A stretch of DNA of 64,000 nucleotides from Methylobacterium isbiliense. GTDB lineage: Bacteria; Pseudomonadota; Alphaproteobacteria; Rhizobiales; Beijerinckiaceae. The stretch's first letter is position 1. Each line of letters starts with the position of its first letter. The DNA lies in the NCBI RefSeq assembly GCF_022179325.1, contig NZ_BPQQ01000034.1, positions 62,001 to 126,000 on the forward strand. The letters run 5' to 3'. The notes beneath the pieces were generated by a model. That model was not told where the DNA came from, did not search any database, and saw only the letters and a program-made list of their open reading frames with translations. Positions 47,693-57,103 of this stretch are shown here, in pieces. A program made the translations under genes and the position numbers.

Positions 47693-49732
47693 GTGAGACG
47701 CGTGGCGGGCATCGATGTCGGCGGCACCTTCACCGACCTCCTGCTGACGGAGGCGGAGCCCGGCGGGCCCTTGCGGGTGCGCCTCGCCAAGGTGCCCACC
47801 ACCGTGCGCAACCAAGCCGGCGGGGTCATCGCGGCGATCGAGGCGGCGGGGGTCGCGCCCGCCGATCTCGGCCTCGTCATCCACGGCACCACCGCCACCA
47901 CCAACGCGGTGCTGGAGCGCAAGACCGCCCGGGTCGGCCTCGTCACCACGGCGGGGTTCCGCGACGTGCTCGAACTCGGGCGGCGCACGCGGCCCAAGCC
48001 CTACGGCCTGTTCGGCACCTTCGAGCCGCTGATCCCGCGCGAGCTGCGCCGCGAGGTGCCCGAGCGGGTGATGGCGGACGGGCGCGTGCACACGCCCCTC
48101 GACGAGGCGGCCCTGCGCGCGGCGGTGCTGGCGCTGCGCGAGGCGGGCTGCGAGGCCCTGGTCATCCACTTCCTGCACGCCTATGCCAACCCGGCGCACG
48201 AGCTGCGCGCGGGCGAGATCGCGCGCGAGATCTGGCCCAACGCCTACGTCACCCTCGGGCACGCCCTGCTCTCGGAGTTCCGCGAGTACGAGCGGGGCAC
48301 CACCGCCTCGGTCAACGCCGCGGTGCAGCCGATCCTCGACCGCTACATCCGCCGCCTGCAGGACGAGCTGCGCGCCCAGGGCTTCTCCCGCGACCTCCTC
48401 GTCATGAACGGCAACGGCGGCACGGTGCCGGCCGGGCGCGTGGTCGAGGCCGCGGCCAAGACCGTGATGTCAGGGCCGGCCTCGGGCGTGATGGCGGCCG
48501 CCGCGACGCTGGCGCAGTCGGGCCTGTCGAACGCGATCACCTACGACATGGGCGGCACCTCCACCGACGTGGCCCTGATCGCGGGCGGCGTGCCGGAGGT
48601 CTCGGCCGAGTTGACCCTGGCCTACGGCCTGCCCGTCCACCTGCCGATGGTCGACGTGCACACGGTGGGAGCCGGGGGCGGCTCGATCGCCTCGGTCGAC
48701 CGGGCCGGCATGCTGCGGGTCGGCCCCGAGAGCGCCGGCTCCGAGCCCGGCCCGATCGGCTACGGCCGCGGCGGCACCCGGCCGACCATCACCGACGCCA
48801 ACCTCGTGCTGGGCCGCCTCGACCCGGAGCGCCTCACCGCCGTGCGCGCGGGCGTGTCGCTCGACGCGATCCGGGCCGCCTTCGACCGCGACCTCGCCGG
48901 CCCCTTGGGTCTCTCCGTCGAGGAGGCGGCCGCGGCGGTGATCCGGCTCGGCACCGTGCACATGTCGGGGGCGATCCGGATGGTGTCGCTGTCGCGCGGC
49001 TACGACCCGCGCGACTTCGTGCTGTTCGCCTTCGGGGGGGCGGGCCCGCTCCACGCGGTGGCGCTGGCGCGCGAACTCGGCATCCCGGAGGTGCTGGTGC
49101 CGGCCCGGCCCGGCCTCACCAACGCGCTCGGCTGCCTCGTGGCGGACCTGCGCCAGGACCGGGTCAACACCCTCAACCGTCCGCTGGACGGGCTCGACAT
49201 GGCCGAGCTGCACAGCGTGCTGGAGGCGCAGGCCGCCGACGCGCTCTCCGTCGTCGAGGAGGAGCGCGCCGAGATCGAGGCGACCACCCTCACGTACGGC
49301 GCCGACATGCAGTTCCGCGGGCAGACCCACCTGATCCGCGTGGCGATCCCCTCGCCGGACATCGACCGCGCGACGCTCCAGGCCTTGTTCGAGGCCGCCT
49401 ATTTCCGCCGCTTCCAGGTGCGGCTGCCGGAGATCCGGGCGGTGGTCGTCAACCTCGTCACCTCGGTGATCGGCCGGCGGCGCACCCTGCCGCTCGCCGC
49501 CCTGCTCGACCCGGACGCCCGCACCGACTTCGACGGCGCCCGCCTCGGCACCCGCGCGCTCCACGCCGACGGGCGCTGGCACGAGGCGGCGGTCTACGCC
49601 CGCGAGCGGCTGCCCGAGGGGGCACGGGTGGAGGGGCCGGCCGTCATCCAGCAGCTCGACGCCACCACCGTCGTCGAGCCGGGCGCGGTCGCCTCCGTCG
49701 ATCCGATCGGCAACCTGAGGATCCGCGTATGA
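47693..49732 (+). CDS. hyuA: HyuA-type hydantoinase/oxoprolinase subunit A
   Basis: A 679-residue member of the ATP-dependent cyclic amidase family (hydantoinase A/5-oxoprolinase). The N-terminal actin-like phosphate motif GIDVGGTFTDLLL, HGTTATTNAVLERK, the second nucleotide segment YDMGGTSTDVALI, and FAFGGAGPLHAVALA are present. With HyuB it would hydrolyse a lactam or imide ring using ATP. It starts with GTG at 47693, GAGGTG upstream, inside a sequence window overlapped by operator 2. The stop overlaps hyuB by 4 bp. The substrate is inferred from the cluster to be a reduced N-heterocycle. Confidence 0.93.
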   Translation: MRRVAGIDVGGTFTDLLLTEAEPGGPLRVRLAKVPTTVRNQAGGVIAAIEAAGVAPADLGLVIHGTTATTNAVLERKTARVGLVTTAGFRDVLELGRRTRPKPYGLFGTFEPLIPRELRREVPERVMADGRVHTPLDEAALRAAVLALREAGCEALVIHFLHAYANPAHELRAGEIAREIWPNAYVTLGHALLSEFREYERGTTASVNAAVQPILDRYIRRLQDELRAQGFSRDLLVMNGNGGTVPAGRVVEAAAKTVMSGPASGVMAAAATLAQSGLSNAITYDMGGTSTDVALIAGGVPEVSAELTLAYGLPVHLPMVDVHTVGAGGGSIASVDRAGMLRVGPESAGSEPGPIGYGRGGTRPTITDANLVLGRLDPERLTAVRAGVSLDAIRAAFDRDLAGPLGLSVEEAAAAVIRLGTVHMSGAIRMVSLSRGYDPRDFVLFAFGGAGPLHAVALARELGIPEVLVPARPGLTNALGCLVADLRQDRVNTLNRPLDGLDMAELHSVLEAQAADALSVVEEERAEIEATTLTYGADMQFRGQTHLIRVAIPSPDIDRATLQALFEAAYFRRFQVRLPEIRAVVVNLVTSVIGRRRTLPLAALLDPDARTDFDGARLGTRALHADGRWHEAAVYARERLPEGARVEGPAVIQQLDATTVVEPGAVASVDPIGNLRIRV

Positions 49733-51417
49733 GCGCCATCGACCCCCTCACCCTGGCGGTGATCCAGGCCGGGCTGCAGCAGGTCTGCAACGAGATGGAC
49801 ATCGCCTTCTCGCGCTCGGCCTTCTCGCCGGTGATCGCGGAGGCCGACGACCGCTCGGACGGCATCTACGACCGGGAGACCGGCGCGCTGGTCGCCCAGG
49901 GCGAGTACGGGCTGCCGGTCTTCGTCGGCACCATGCAGCACTCGACGGGCGAGCTGATCCGGCTGATCCGCGAGGGCCAGGCCGGTGCTCCGGAGCCCGG
50001 CGACGTCTACATCGTCAACGATCCCTATCTCGGCGGCACGCACCTGATGGACGTGCGCTTCGCCCGGCCCGTCTTCGTGGACGGGGAGCTGTTTTGCTGG
50101 CTACAGAACACTGGACACTGGCCCGACATCGGCGGTTCCGTGCCCGGCGGGTTCTCGGCCCATGCGACCGAGGTGGAGCAGGAGGGCCTGCGCCTGCCGC
50201 CCGTGAAGCTGTTCAAGCGCGGCGAGATGGATCGCGAGATCTTCGCCATCATCTGCTCGAACATCCGGGTCGCCGATCAGCGTATCGGGGACATCAAGGC
50301 CCAGGCCGCGGCGCTCGCGGTCGGCGAGAGCCGGCTCGGTGATTTGCTGGCTAAGTATGGCCGCACCACCCTCGATCGGGCCATCGCGGAGATCCGCGCC
50401 CGGTCCGCCGATCGGATGCGGGCCGAGATCCGGGGCATCCCGGACGGCACCTACCGCTCGGAGGCCTTCGTGGATTCGGATGGGGTGGTGGACGAGCCGC
50501 TGCGCATCGCGCTCGACCTGACGAAGGCCGGTGACAGCCTGACCTTCGACTTCTCGGGCTCGTCCCCGCCCTGCCGCGGGCCGATGAACTCGGTCTGGGC
50601 GACCACGCTCTCGTCGGTCTACCTCGCGGTCAAGCACGTCTTTCCGGACATGCCCATCAACGCCGGCACCTTCGCGCCCCTCGTCGTGCACCGGCCCGAG
50701 GGCACCTTCCTGGATGCCCGCTACCCGCGCCCGGTCTCGGGCTGCGCCGCGGAGGTGAGCCAGCGCATCGCGGAATCCGTCTTCCTGGCCCTGGTCCAGG
50801 CGATCCCCGACCGCGTGACCGCCGCACCCGCCGGCACCTCGGGCAATTTCGCGCTCGGCGGCTTCGATCCAGAGCGCAACGCACCTTTCGTCATGTACCA
50901 GATCACCGGCGGCGGCTACGGCGGCAACGCCCACCACGACGGCCTCTCCAACGGCTGCTCCACCATCGGTATCTCGAAGACCGCACCCGTGGAGGTGATG
51001 GAGCAGTATTATCCCGTGCTCTTCCGGCGCTTCGCCCTGCGCGAGGGCTCCGGCGGGGCGGGCGCCCATCGCGGCGGCTTCGGCGTCCATTACGAGGTGG
51101 AATTGCTGCGCGGGGAAGCCCGCGCCTCCTTCGTGATGGATCACGGCCGGTTCGGCCCGCCGGGCGTGCGCGGCGGCGCGGACGGCGCGCCCAACGTGGT
51201 GCGCATCCACCGCGGGGCTGAGACCCTCACGCCGCTCCACCTCTCGAAGGACCAGAACATCGCCATCCGGGCCGGCGACCGGGTCGAGATCATGACCCCG
51301 GGCGGCGGCGGCTACGGCGATCCGGGAGGCCGCGATCCAGCGCTCGTCGAGCGGGACGTGGCGCGCGGCTACTACCGGGCGGACGAGGCCGAGCGGCTGT
51401 GGGGGAGGCGGGGATGA
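49729..51417 (+). CDS. hyuB: HyuB-type hydantoinase/oxoprolinase subunit B
   Basis: A 562-residue partner of HyuA. Family features are FSRSAFSPVIAEADDRSDGIYD, VNDPYLGGTHLMDVRF, MNSVWATTLSSVYLAVKHVF and the C-terminal GDRVEIMTPGGGGYGDP. The two subunits form the cyclic amidase. It is slightly less biased in codon use around 50,080-50,360 than its neighbours but is intact. It is followed by 106 bp containing a long hairpin, then the FAD subunit gene. Confidence 0.93.
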   Translation: MSAIDPLTLAVIQAGLQQVCNEMDIAFSRSAFSPVIAEADDRSDGIYDRETGALVAQGEYGLPVFVGTMQHSTGELIRLIREGQAGAPEPGDVYIVNDPYLGGTHLMDVRFARPVFVDGELFCWLQNTGHWPDIGGSVPGGFSAHATEVEQEGLRLPPVKLFKRGEMDREIFAIICSNIRVADQRIGDIKAQAAALAVGESRLGDLLAKYGRTTLDRAIAEIRARSADRMRAEIRGIPDGTYRSEAFVDSDGVVDEPLRIALDLTKAGDSLTFDFSGSSPPCRGPMNSVWATTLSSVYLAVKHVFPDMPINAGTFAPLVVHRPEGTFLDARYPRPVSGCAAEVSQRIAESVFLALVQAIPDRVTAAPAGTSGNFALGGFDPERNAPFVMYQITGGGYGGNAHHDGLSNGCSTIGISKTAPVEVMEQYYPVLFRRFALREGSGGAGAHRGGFGVHYEVELLRGEARASFVMDHGRFGPPGVRGGADGAPNVVRIHRGAETLTPLHLSKDQNIAIRAGDRVEIMTPGGGGYGDPGGRDPALVERDVARGYYRADEAERLWGRRG

Positions 51418-51435
51418 GGGTGCACCGACGCGATC

Positions 51436-51480
51436 GGCCGTCCGCGCCGCCGGTCCCCTGCGCATGGACCACGGACGGCC
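51436..51480 (+). other. Intra-operon hairpin between hyuB and the FAD subunit gene
   Basis: ggccgtccg at 51436-51444 pairs perfectly with cggacggcc at 51472-51480 (9-bp stem, 27-nt loop). It lies in the largest gap within the second operon (106 bp), 44 bp before the next ATG. It could be a processing or attenuation site, or a weak terminator separating expression levels. Confidence 0.45.
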
Positions 51481-51523
51481 TCCCCTCTCCCGTGCGGGGC
51501 GGCATGGCCGGGAGGACCGCCTG

Positions 51524-52372
51524 ATGCGCTACTTCCGCCCGACCTCCCTGGCCGACGCCCTGGCGATCCGCCGCGAGCACGCCGTCACGGTGCTGGCCGG
51601 CGGCACCGACGTCTACCCGGCCGCGGCCACGCGCCGGGCCTGGGGCGACCCGTCCCATCCCGACATCCTCGACATCTCCGGCCTGGCCGAACTGCGCGGC
51701 ATCGCGGACGAGGGCGACCACTGGCGCATCGGCGCGCTCGCCACCTGGACCGACCTGATCCGGGCCGACCTGCCGCCGCTCCTCGACGGGCTGAAGGCCG
51801 CCGGGCGGGCCGTCGGCGGGGTGCAGATCCAGAACCGCGGCACGCTGGTGGGCAATGCCTGCACGGCCTCGCCCGCGGGGGACGGCATCCCGAACCTGCT
51901 CGCCCTCGACGCGGCCTTCGCGGTCTCGGGCCGCGAGGTCGCCGCCCGGGATTTCTTCACCGGCTACCGCGCGACGGCGGTCGGGCCGCACGACCTCGTG
52001 ACCGCGATCCGGATCCCGAAGCGGCCCGGCCGCGGCCACTTCGAGAAACTCGGCGCGCGTCGCTACCTCGTGATCTCGATCGCCATGACGGGCCTCGCGG
52101 TCGAGACCGATCCGGGAGGGCGCATCGTGCAGGCCCGCATCGCGGTGGGGGCCTGCGCGGCCCTGGCCCGACGGCTCCCGGCCCTGGAGGCCGATCTCGC
52201 GGGCCTGCCCCTGGCCGAGGCGCCCGGCCTCGTCGCGGAGCGCCACCTCGCGGGGCTCTCCCCCATCGACGACGTGCGGGCGAGCGCGGCCTACCGCATG
52301 GCCGCCGCCCGCACGCTGGTCGCCGACGCCCTGGCGCACCTCGCCGGGCACCCCGTCGCGAGGGCGGCCTGA
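51524..52372 (+). CDS. FAD-binding subunit of the cluster molybdopterin hydroxylase
   Basis: A 282-residue CoxM/XdhB-type flavoprotein: VLAGGTDVYP (about 24-33) and QIQNRGTLVGNACTASPAGD (about 101-120) bind FAD; the C-terminal CO-dehydrogenase flavoprotein domain follows (GAFRYLVISIAM-like LGARRYLVISIA). GGGAGG precedes the ATG at 51524. Its TGA shares a base with the next ATG (TGATG). It carries electrons from the fused FeS-Mo subunit. Confidence 0.93.
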   Translation: MRYFRPTSLADALAIRREHAVTVLAGGTDVYPAAATRRAWGDPSHPDILDISGLAELRGIADEGDHWRIGALATWTDLIRADLPPLLDGLKAAGRAVGGVQIQNRGTLVGNACTASPAGDGIPNLLALDAAFAVSGREVAARDFFTGYRATAVGPHDLVTAIRIPKRPGRGHFEKLGARRYLVISIAMTGLAVETDPGGRIVQARIAVGACAALARRLPALEADLAGLPLAEAPGLVAERHLAGLSPIDDVRASAAYRMAAARTLVADALAHLAGHPVARAA

Positions 52373-55116
52373 TGACCCCACCCGTCACGCTCATCGTCAA
52401 CGGCGAGCCCCGCACGGTCGAGGCGCCGCCCTTCGCGACGCTTGCCGACACCCTGCGCGAGGGCCTGCACCTCACCGGCACCAAGGTCGGCTGCGAGGCG
52501 GGCGATTGCGGCGCCTGCACGGTGCTCCTCGACGGCGAGCAGGTCTGCGCCTGCCTCGTGCCGACCGCCCAGGCCGACGGGCGCGCCGTCACCACTATCG
52601 AGGGCAGCGACCCCGCCGGCCTGATCGACCGCCTGCGCGAGGCCTTCCTGGCCCGCGGGGCGGCGCAATGCGGCATCTGCACCCCGGCGATGATCCTGGC
52701 CGCCGCGGACGGGCTGCGGCGCGATCCGCGGCCGGACCGGGCTTCCGTCGAGGATGCGATCGGCGGCGTGCTCTGCCGCTGCACCGGCTACGTCGCGATC
52801 GTGGACGCGGTGATGGACGTGGCCCGCGGCGCCAACGCGCTCGCCCCGCAGGCCGGGGCCGGCGCGGCGGTGGGCGCCCGCATCGCCCGGGTCGACGGCC
52901 GGGCGAAGGTCGCGGGCACCGACCGCTTCGGCGCCGACCACCAGCCCGCGGACGCGCTCTGGCTGCGCCTCGTGCGCTCGCCCCACGCCGCGGCGCGCGT
53001 CACGATCGGCGACCTCGCCCCCGTGCTCGCCCACCATCCGGGCCTCGTGCGCATCCTCACCGCCCGCGACATCCCGGGCGAGAACTCCTTCGGGGTCTTC
53101 CCGCACCTCAAGGACCAGCCGGTGCTGGCGGACGGGCGCGTGCGGATGCGCGGCGACCCGGTCGCCGCCCTGGTGGGGACCCGCGCGGCGGTGGAGGGTT
53201 GTCCGGATGCCGACCTGCCGGTGCGCTACGAGGTGCAGCCTGCGCTGACGGGCGTTGCTGCGGCGCTGGAGGCGGGGGCGCCGGCCCTCCACGCGGCGGT
53301 GCCGGACAACGTGCTCACCCGCGGCCGGCTCGCGCGCGGCGACGTCGCGCTGGGCCACGCGGCGGGCGCGGCCACGGCCGAGGGCCGCTTCGAGACCGCG
53401 TTCGTGGAGCACGCCTACATCGAGCCGGAGGCGGGCTATGCCCGGCGCGTGGGCGACCGGATCGAGGTCACGGCCTGCACGCAGGCGCCGGTGATGGACC
53501 AGGAGGACGTGGCGCGAGTGCTCGGGCTGCCGCTGTCGTCCGTGCGCATCGTGCCGACCGCCTGCGGCGGCGGCTTCGGCGGCAAGCTCGACATCTCGCT
53601 CCAGCCGATCCTGGCGGTGGCCGCATGGCTGACGCGGCGGCCGGTGCGGATGGTCTACACCCGCATCGAGAGCATGGCCTCCACGACGAAGCGCCATCCG
53701 GCCCGGATCAGCGCCCGGATGTCGGCGGATGCGGCGGGGCACTTCACCGCCTTCGAGATGGAGGGCGACTTCAACACCGGCGCCTATGCCTCCTGGGGGC
53801 CGACCGTCGCCAACCGGGTGCCGGTCCACGCGCCGGGTCCCTACCGGGTGGCGCATGTCCGCAACCGCACGCGGGCGGTCTACACCAACGACACCCCGGC
53901 CGGCGCCTTCCGGGGCTTCGGCGTGCCCCAGGCCACGATCGCGGCCGAGACCCTGATCGACGACCTCGCCGAACGCCTCGGCCTCGACCGCTGGACCATC
54001 CGGCGCCGCAACGCCCTCGATCACGGCGACACCACCGCCTCGGGCCAGGTGCTGCACGCCTCGGCCGGGCTGCCGCGCTGCCTCGATGCGCTGCGCGACG
54101 ACTTCTTCGCGCTGGAGAAGACCGCCGCGGCGGCCAATGCCGGCGGCCCCCGCCGGCGGCGCGGCGTCGGCATCGCCTGCATGTGGTACGGCTGCGGCAA
54201 CACCTCGATGTCGAATCCCTCGCGCATGCGCATCGCGCTGGGACCCGACGGCAGCCTCACCTTCCTCAACGGCGCGGTCGATATCGGCCAGGGCTCCTCG
54301 ACGGTGCTGCTCCAGATCGCCGCCGACGCCCTCGGCCTCGCCCCCGACCGCTTCCGCTCGGTGGTCGGGGACACGGACCTCACCTACGACGCGGGCAAGA
54401 CCTCCGCCTCGCGCCAGACCTTCGTGTCCGGCAACGCGGCGCGGCTCGCGGGCGAGAGCCTGCGCGCCCGGATCCTCGCGCTCGCCAATGCGGGTCCGGG
54501 CGCGCGGCTGATCCTGGAGGGCGCGCGGCTCACCATTGCGGACGGCGAGGCGAGCCGCAGCCTCGACCTCGCGGCGCTCCCCGTCGACGAGACCGGCGCG
54601 GTGCTGGCGGGCGAGGGCTGGTACGACCCCCCCACCACCGCGCTCGACGCGGACGGCCAGGGCATCCCCTACGCCACCTACGGCTTCGCCGCGCAGGTGG
54701 CCGAGGTCGAGGTCGACACGCAGCTCGGCACCGTGCGGGTCCGGCGCATCGTCGCCGCCCACGATGTCGGGCGGGCGATCAACCCGACGCTGGTCGAGGG
54801 CCAGATCCACGGCGGCATCGCGCAGGGGCTCGGCCTCGCCCTGATGGAGGAATTCATTCCCGGCCGGACCGAGAACCTGCACGACTACCTGATCCCCACC
54901 GCCGGCGACATGCCGGAGATCGACGTGCGCATCATCGAGGATCCGGACCCGGAGGGACCCTACGGCGCCAAGGGCGTCGGCGAGCCCGCGCTCGTGGCCA
55001 CCGCGCCCGCGATCCTGGGCGCCATCCGGCACGCCACGGGCGCGCGCCTGACCCGCGTGCCGGTGCTGCCGCACCGGCTGCACGCGGCGCTTCATGCCAG
55101 GGAGGCGGCGGAATGA
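52372..55116 (+). CDS. Fused [2Fe-2S]-molybdopterin hydroxylase of the N-heterocycle cluster
   Basis: A 914-residue protein with the same layout as the fused subunit at 20187-22907. Two [2Fe-2S] domains (GCEAGDCGACTVLLDG; QCGICTPAM, LCRCTGYVA) occupy about 1-150; the molybdopterin part has CGGGFGGKLD, TPAGAFRGFGVPQ and a C-terminal GAKGVGEPAL with the catalytic Glu. It likely hydroxylates a ring carbon next to nitrogen, as nicotinate dehydrogenase and related enzymes do. The next gene, a hydroxynicotinate-reductase homologue, supports this. The exact substrate is not shown by sequence. Confidence 0.92.
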   Translation: MTPPVTLIVNGEPRTVEAPPFATLADTLREGLHLTGTKVGCEAGDCGACTVLLDGEQVCACLVPTAQADGRAVTTIEGSDPAGLIDRLREAFLARGAAQCGICTPAMILAAADGLRRDPRPDRASVEDAIGGVLCRCTGYVAIVDAVMDVARGANALAPQAGAGAAVGARIARVDGRAKVAGTDRFGADHQPADALWLRLVRSPHAAARVTIGDLAPVLAHHPGLVRILTARDIPGENSFGVFPHLKDQPVLADGRVRMRGDPVAALVGTRAAVEGCPDADLPVRYEVQPALTGVAAALEAGAPALHAAVPDNVLTRGRLARGDVALGHAAGAATAEGRFETAFVEHAYIEPEAGYARRVGDRIEVTACTQAPVMDQEDVARVLGLPLSSVRIVPTACGGGFGGKLDISLQPILAVAAWLTRRPVRMVYTRIESMASTTKRHPARISARMSADAAGHFTAFEMEGDFNTGAYASWGPTVANRVPVHAPGPYRVAHVRNRTRAVYTNDTPAGAFRGFGVPQATIAAETLIDDLAERLGLDRWTIRRRNALDHGDTTASGQVLHASAGLPRCLDALRDDFFALEKTAAAANAGGPRRRRGVGIACMWYGCGNTSMSNPSRMRIALGPDGSLTFLNGAVDIGQGSSTVLLQIAADALGLAPDRFRSVVGDTDLTYDAGKTSASRQTFVSGNAARLAGESLRARILALANAGPGARLILEGARLTIADGEASRSLDLAALPVDETGAVLAGEGWYDPPTTALDADGQGIPYATYGFAAQVAEVEVDTQLGTVRVRRIVAAHDVGRAINPTLVEGQIHGGIAQGLGLALMEEFIPGRTENLHDYLIPTAGDMPEIDVRIIEDPDPEGPYGAKGVGEPALVATAPAILGAIRHATGARLTRVPVLPHRLHAALHAREAAE

Positions 55117-56633
55117 GCGAGACCACGGCATCCCTCTCGGCGCAGGCCCGCACGGCCAAGCTCGGCGCCGCGGAGGCGGACGGCATCGTGCGCTGCGATG
55201 CCTGCCCGGTGCTCTGCCGCATCCGCCCCGGGCGGTCGGGGGCCTGCGCGCGCTACGCCAACGAGAACGGGCACCTCGTGCGCACCGATCCGGTGGTGCT
55301 GCTCCACCGCACGGCCGAGGAGGGCGGGCGGCTGGTGCCCTTCGGCGCCGCCGACTGGGACGGGCGGGCGCTCGATCCCGCGCGCACCTTCGTGACCGGC
55401 ATCGGCTCGGGCACCACCTACCCCGACTACAAGCCCGCGCCTTTCATCGTCGCGAGCGAGCATGCGGGCGTCGAGACCGTCACGGTCGTGACCGAGGGCA
55501 TCTTCAGCTATTGCGGCCTGAAGGTGAAGATCGACACCGACCGGCATCTCGGCCCCGAACGCGCCGCGATCCGGGCCGGGGGCGAGGAGGTCGGCCACGT
55601 CACCACCGCCGAGTACGGCTCGCAGATGCTCTCGATCGGGGGCGTGCGCCACCTCACCGGCGGCTCCAAGAAGGAGGGCAGCGTCACCTGCGAGAGCATG
55701 CTGGCGCTCTGCAGCGGCGAGGCGGTGACGCTGACGATCGACGGCGGCCACGAGGTGGTGGTGCAGGCCGGCCGCGCCCCGGTCGTGGACGGCACGCCCG
55801 AGAGCCGCATGCGCGTCGGCTGCGGCTCGGCGACGGTCGGCATCTTCGCCCGCCAGTGGCTCGGGCACGCCGACGAGGTGATCGTGGTGGACGACCACAT
55901 CACCGGCGTGCTGACCGAGCATCAGGCCGGCCGCGTGCTCGGCATGCGCCCGGCCGGCATCCGGGTGCGGGGCCGGCGCTCGACGCCGGGGCGCTACTTC
56001 CAGGTGGCCAATCCGGGCATCGGCTGGGGCGGCACCGACATCGCCGACCCGCTCAGCCTGATCCAGGCCATCGATCCCAAGACCGCGTGGCCGGGCCTGC
56101 GCCTGCTGATGACCTCGACCACCGGCGAGCATGCCCTCTGGCTCGTCCTCGACGACGACCTGAAGCCGGTGCCGGCCGAGATGCCGCCGGCCGTGCGCGC
56201 GGTGGTGGACCGCATCGGCGAGAATTGCGAGCCCTCGCTCTGCACCGTGCTGTTCGTGGCCGGCGCGGGCGGCTCCCTGCGGGCGGGCGTGACCGAGAAC
56301 CCGGTGCTGCTGACCCGCTCGGTGGCGGCGGGCGAGACCCGGGTGACGATGGGGGGCGCCCCCGTCACGGTCTGGCCCGGGGGCGGCATCACCGTGATGA
56401 CGGATGTCACGCGGCTGCCGGGCCGGGCCTTCGGCTCGGTGCCGACCCCGGCCCTCGTCGCCCCGATCGAGTTCACGCTGCCGCGCGACCTCTACGCCCG
56501 GCTCGGCGGCCACATGAGCGACGTGGTGGCGATCGGCGACATCCTGCGCGAGGTCGGCGCGGGCGCCCGGGTCGATGCGTGGCGGCCCGCCAATCCCTGG
56601 CCCCTGCCCTCGCCGATTCGGGAGCGGCCGTGA
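55113..56633 (+). CDS. hnr: 6-hydroxynicotinate reductase-like FeS protein
   Basis: A 506-residue protein that I recognise as the family annotated as 6-hydroxynicotinate reductase, characterised in Eubacterium barkeri nicotinate fermentation. Visible: a Cys cluster C28-x2-C31-x3-C35-x9-C45 for an FeS centre, a GSGTTYPDYKPAPFI segment (98-112) that resembles a flavin attachment site, and GSKKEGSVTCES and GIGWGGTDIADPL further on. The ATG overlaps the hydroxylase stop (ATGA). It would reduce the hydroxylated ring. In an apparently aerobic organism the electron donor is unknown. Confidence 0.8.
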   Translation: MSETTASLSAQARTAKLGAAEADGIVRCDACPVLCRIRPGRSGACARYANENGHLVRTDPVVLLHRTAEEGGRLVPFGAADWDGRALDPARTFVTGIGSGTTYPDYKPAPFIVASEHAGVETVTVVTEGIFSYCGLKVKIDTDRHLGPERAAIRAGGEEVGHVTTAEYGSQMLSIGGVRHLTGGSKKEGSVTCESMLALCSGEAVTLTIDGGHEVVVQAGRAPVVDGTPESRMRVGCGSATVGIFARQWLGHADEVIVVDDHITGVLTEHQAGRVLGMRPAGIRVRGRRSTPGRYFQVANPGIGWGGTDIADPLSLIQAIDPKTAWPGLRLLMTSTTGEHALWLVLDDDLKPVPAEMPPAVRAVVDRIGENCEPSLCTVLFVAGAGGSLRAGVTENPVLLTRSVAAGETRVTMGGAPVTVWPGGGITVMTDVTRLPGRAFGSVPTPALVAPIEFTLPRDLYARLGGHMSDVVAIGDILREVGAGARVDAWRPANPWPLPSPIRERP

Positions 56634-57097
56634 GCGCGCCGCGCCGCCGCTTGGCGGCCCCGCGCATCGATCCGGAGGCTGTGCGGGTGTACCGGCTGGA
56701 GGACCAGATCGGCTACCTGATCCGGCGGGCGCACCAGCGCGCCTCCGCGATCTTCGAGGCGGTGATGCGGGATTTCGCCGTCACGCCGGTGCAGTTCGCG
56801 GTGCTCGCCAAGCTGCACGACCTCGGGCCGACCTCGCAGAACCAGCTCGGGCGCCATGTCGGCGTCGATCCGGCGACGATGTACGGCGTCGCCCGGCGGC
56901 TGGCCGCCCGAGGCCTCGCCCATCCGGCGCCCGACCCCGACGATGCCCGCCTCGTGCTCCTCGCCCTCACGGAGGAGGGCCGCGCCGTGGTCGAGGGCAT
57001 GAAGAGCCGCGGGGCGGAGGTCACGGCCCGCACCCTCGATCCCCTCACCCCCGCGGAGGCGGCCGAGCTGAACCGCCTCATCGCCAAGCTCGGCTGA
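56630..57097 (+). CDS. MarR-family transcriptional regulator (likely cluster repressor)
   Basis: A 155-residue winged-helix protein. The MarR core runs from DQIGYLIRRAHQRASAIFEA through VTPVQFAVLAKLHDLGPTSQNQLGRHVGVDPATMYGVARRLAARG to the wing DPDDARLVLLALTEEG. The start is GTG at 56630, overlapping the hnr stop. It should bind the two near-identical palindromes at 42913 and 47664 and respond to a pathway ligand; being in the second operon it would be autoregulated. Confidence 0.92.
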   Translation: MSAPRRRLAAPRIDPEAVRVYRLEDQIGYLIRRAHQRASAIFEAVMRDFAVTPVQFAVLAKLHDLGPTSQNQLGRHVGVDPATMYGVARRLAARGLAHPAPDPDDARLVLLALTEEGRAVVEGMKSRGAEVTARTLDPLTPAEAAELNRLIAKLG

Positions 57098-57103
57098 GGC
57101 GCC

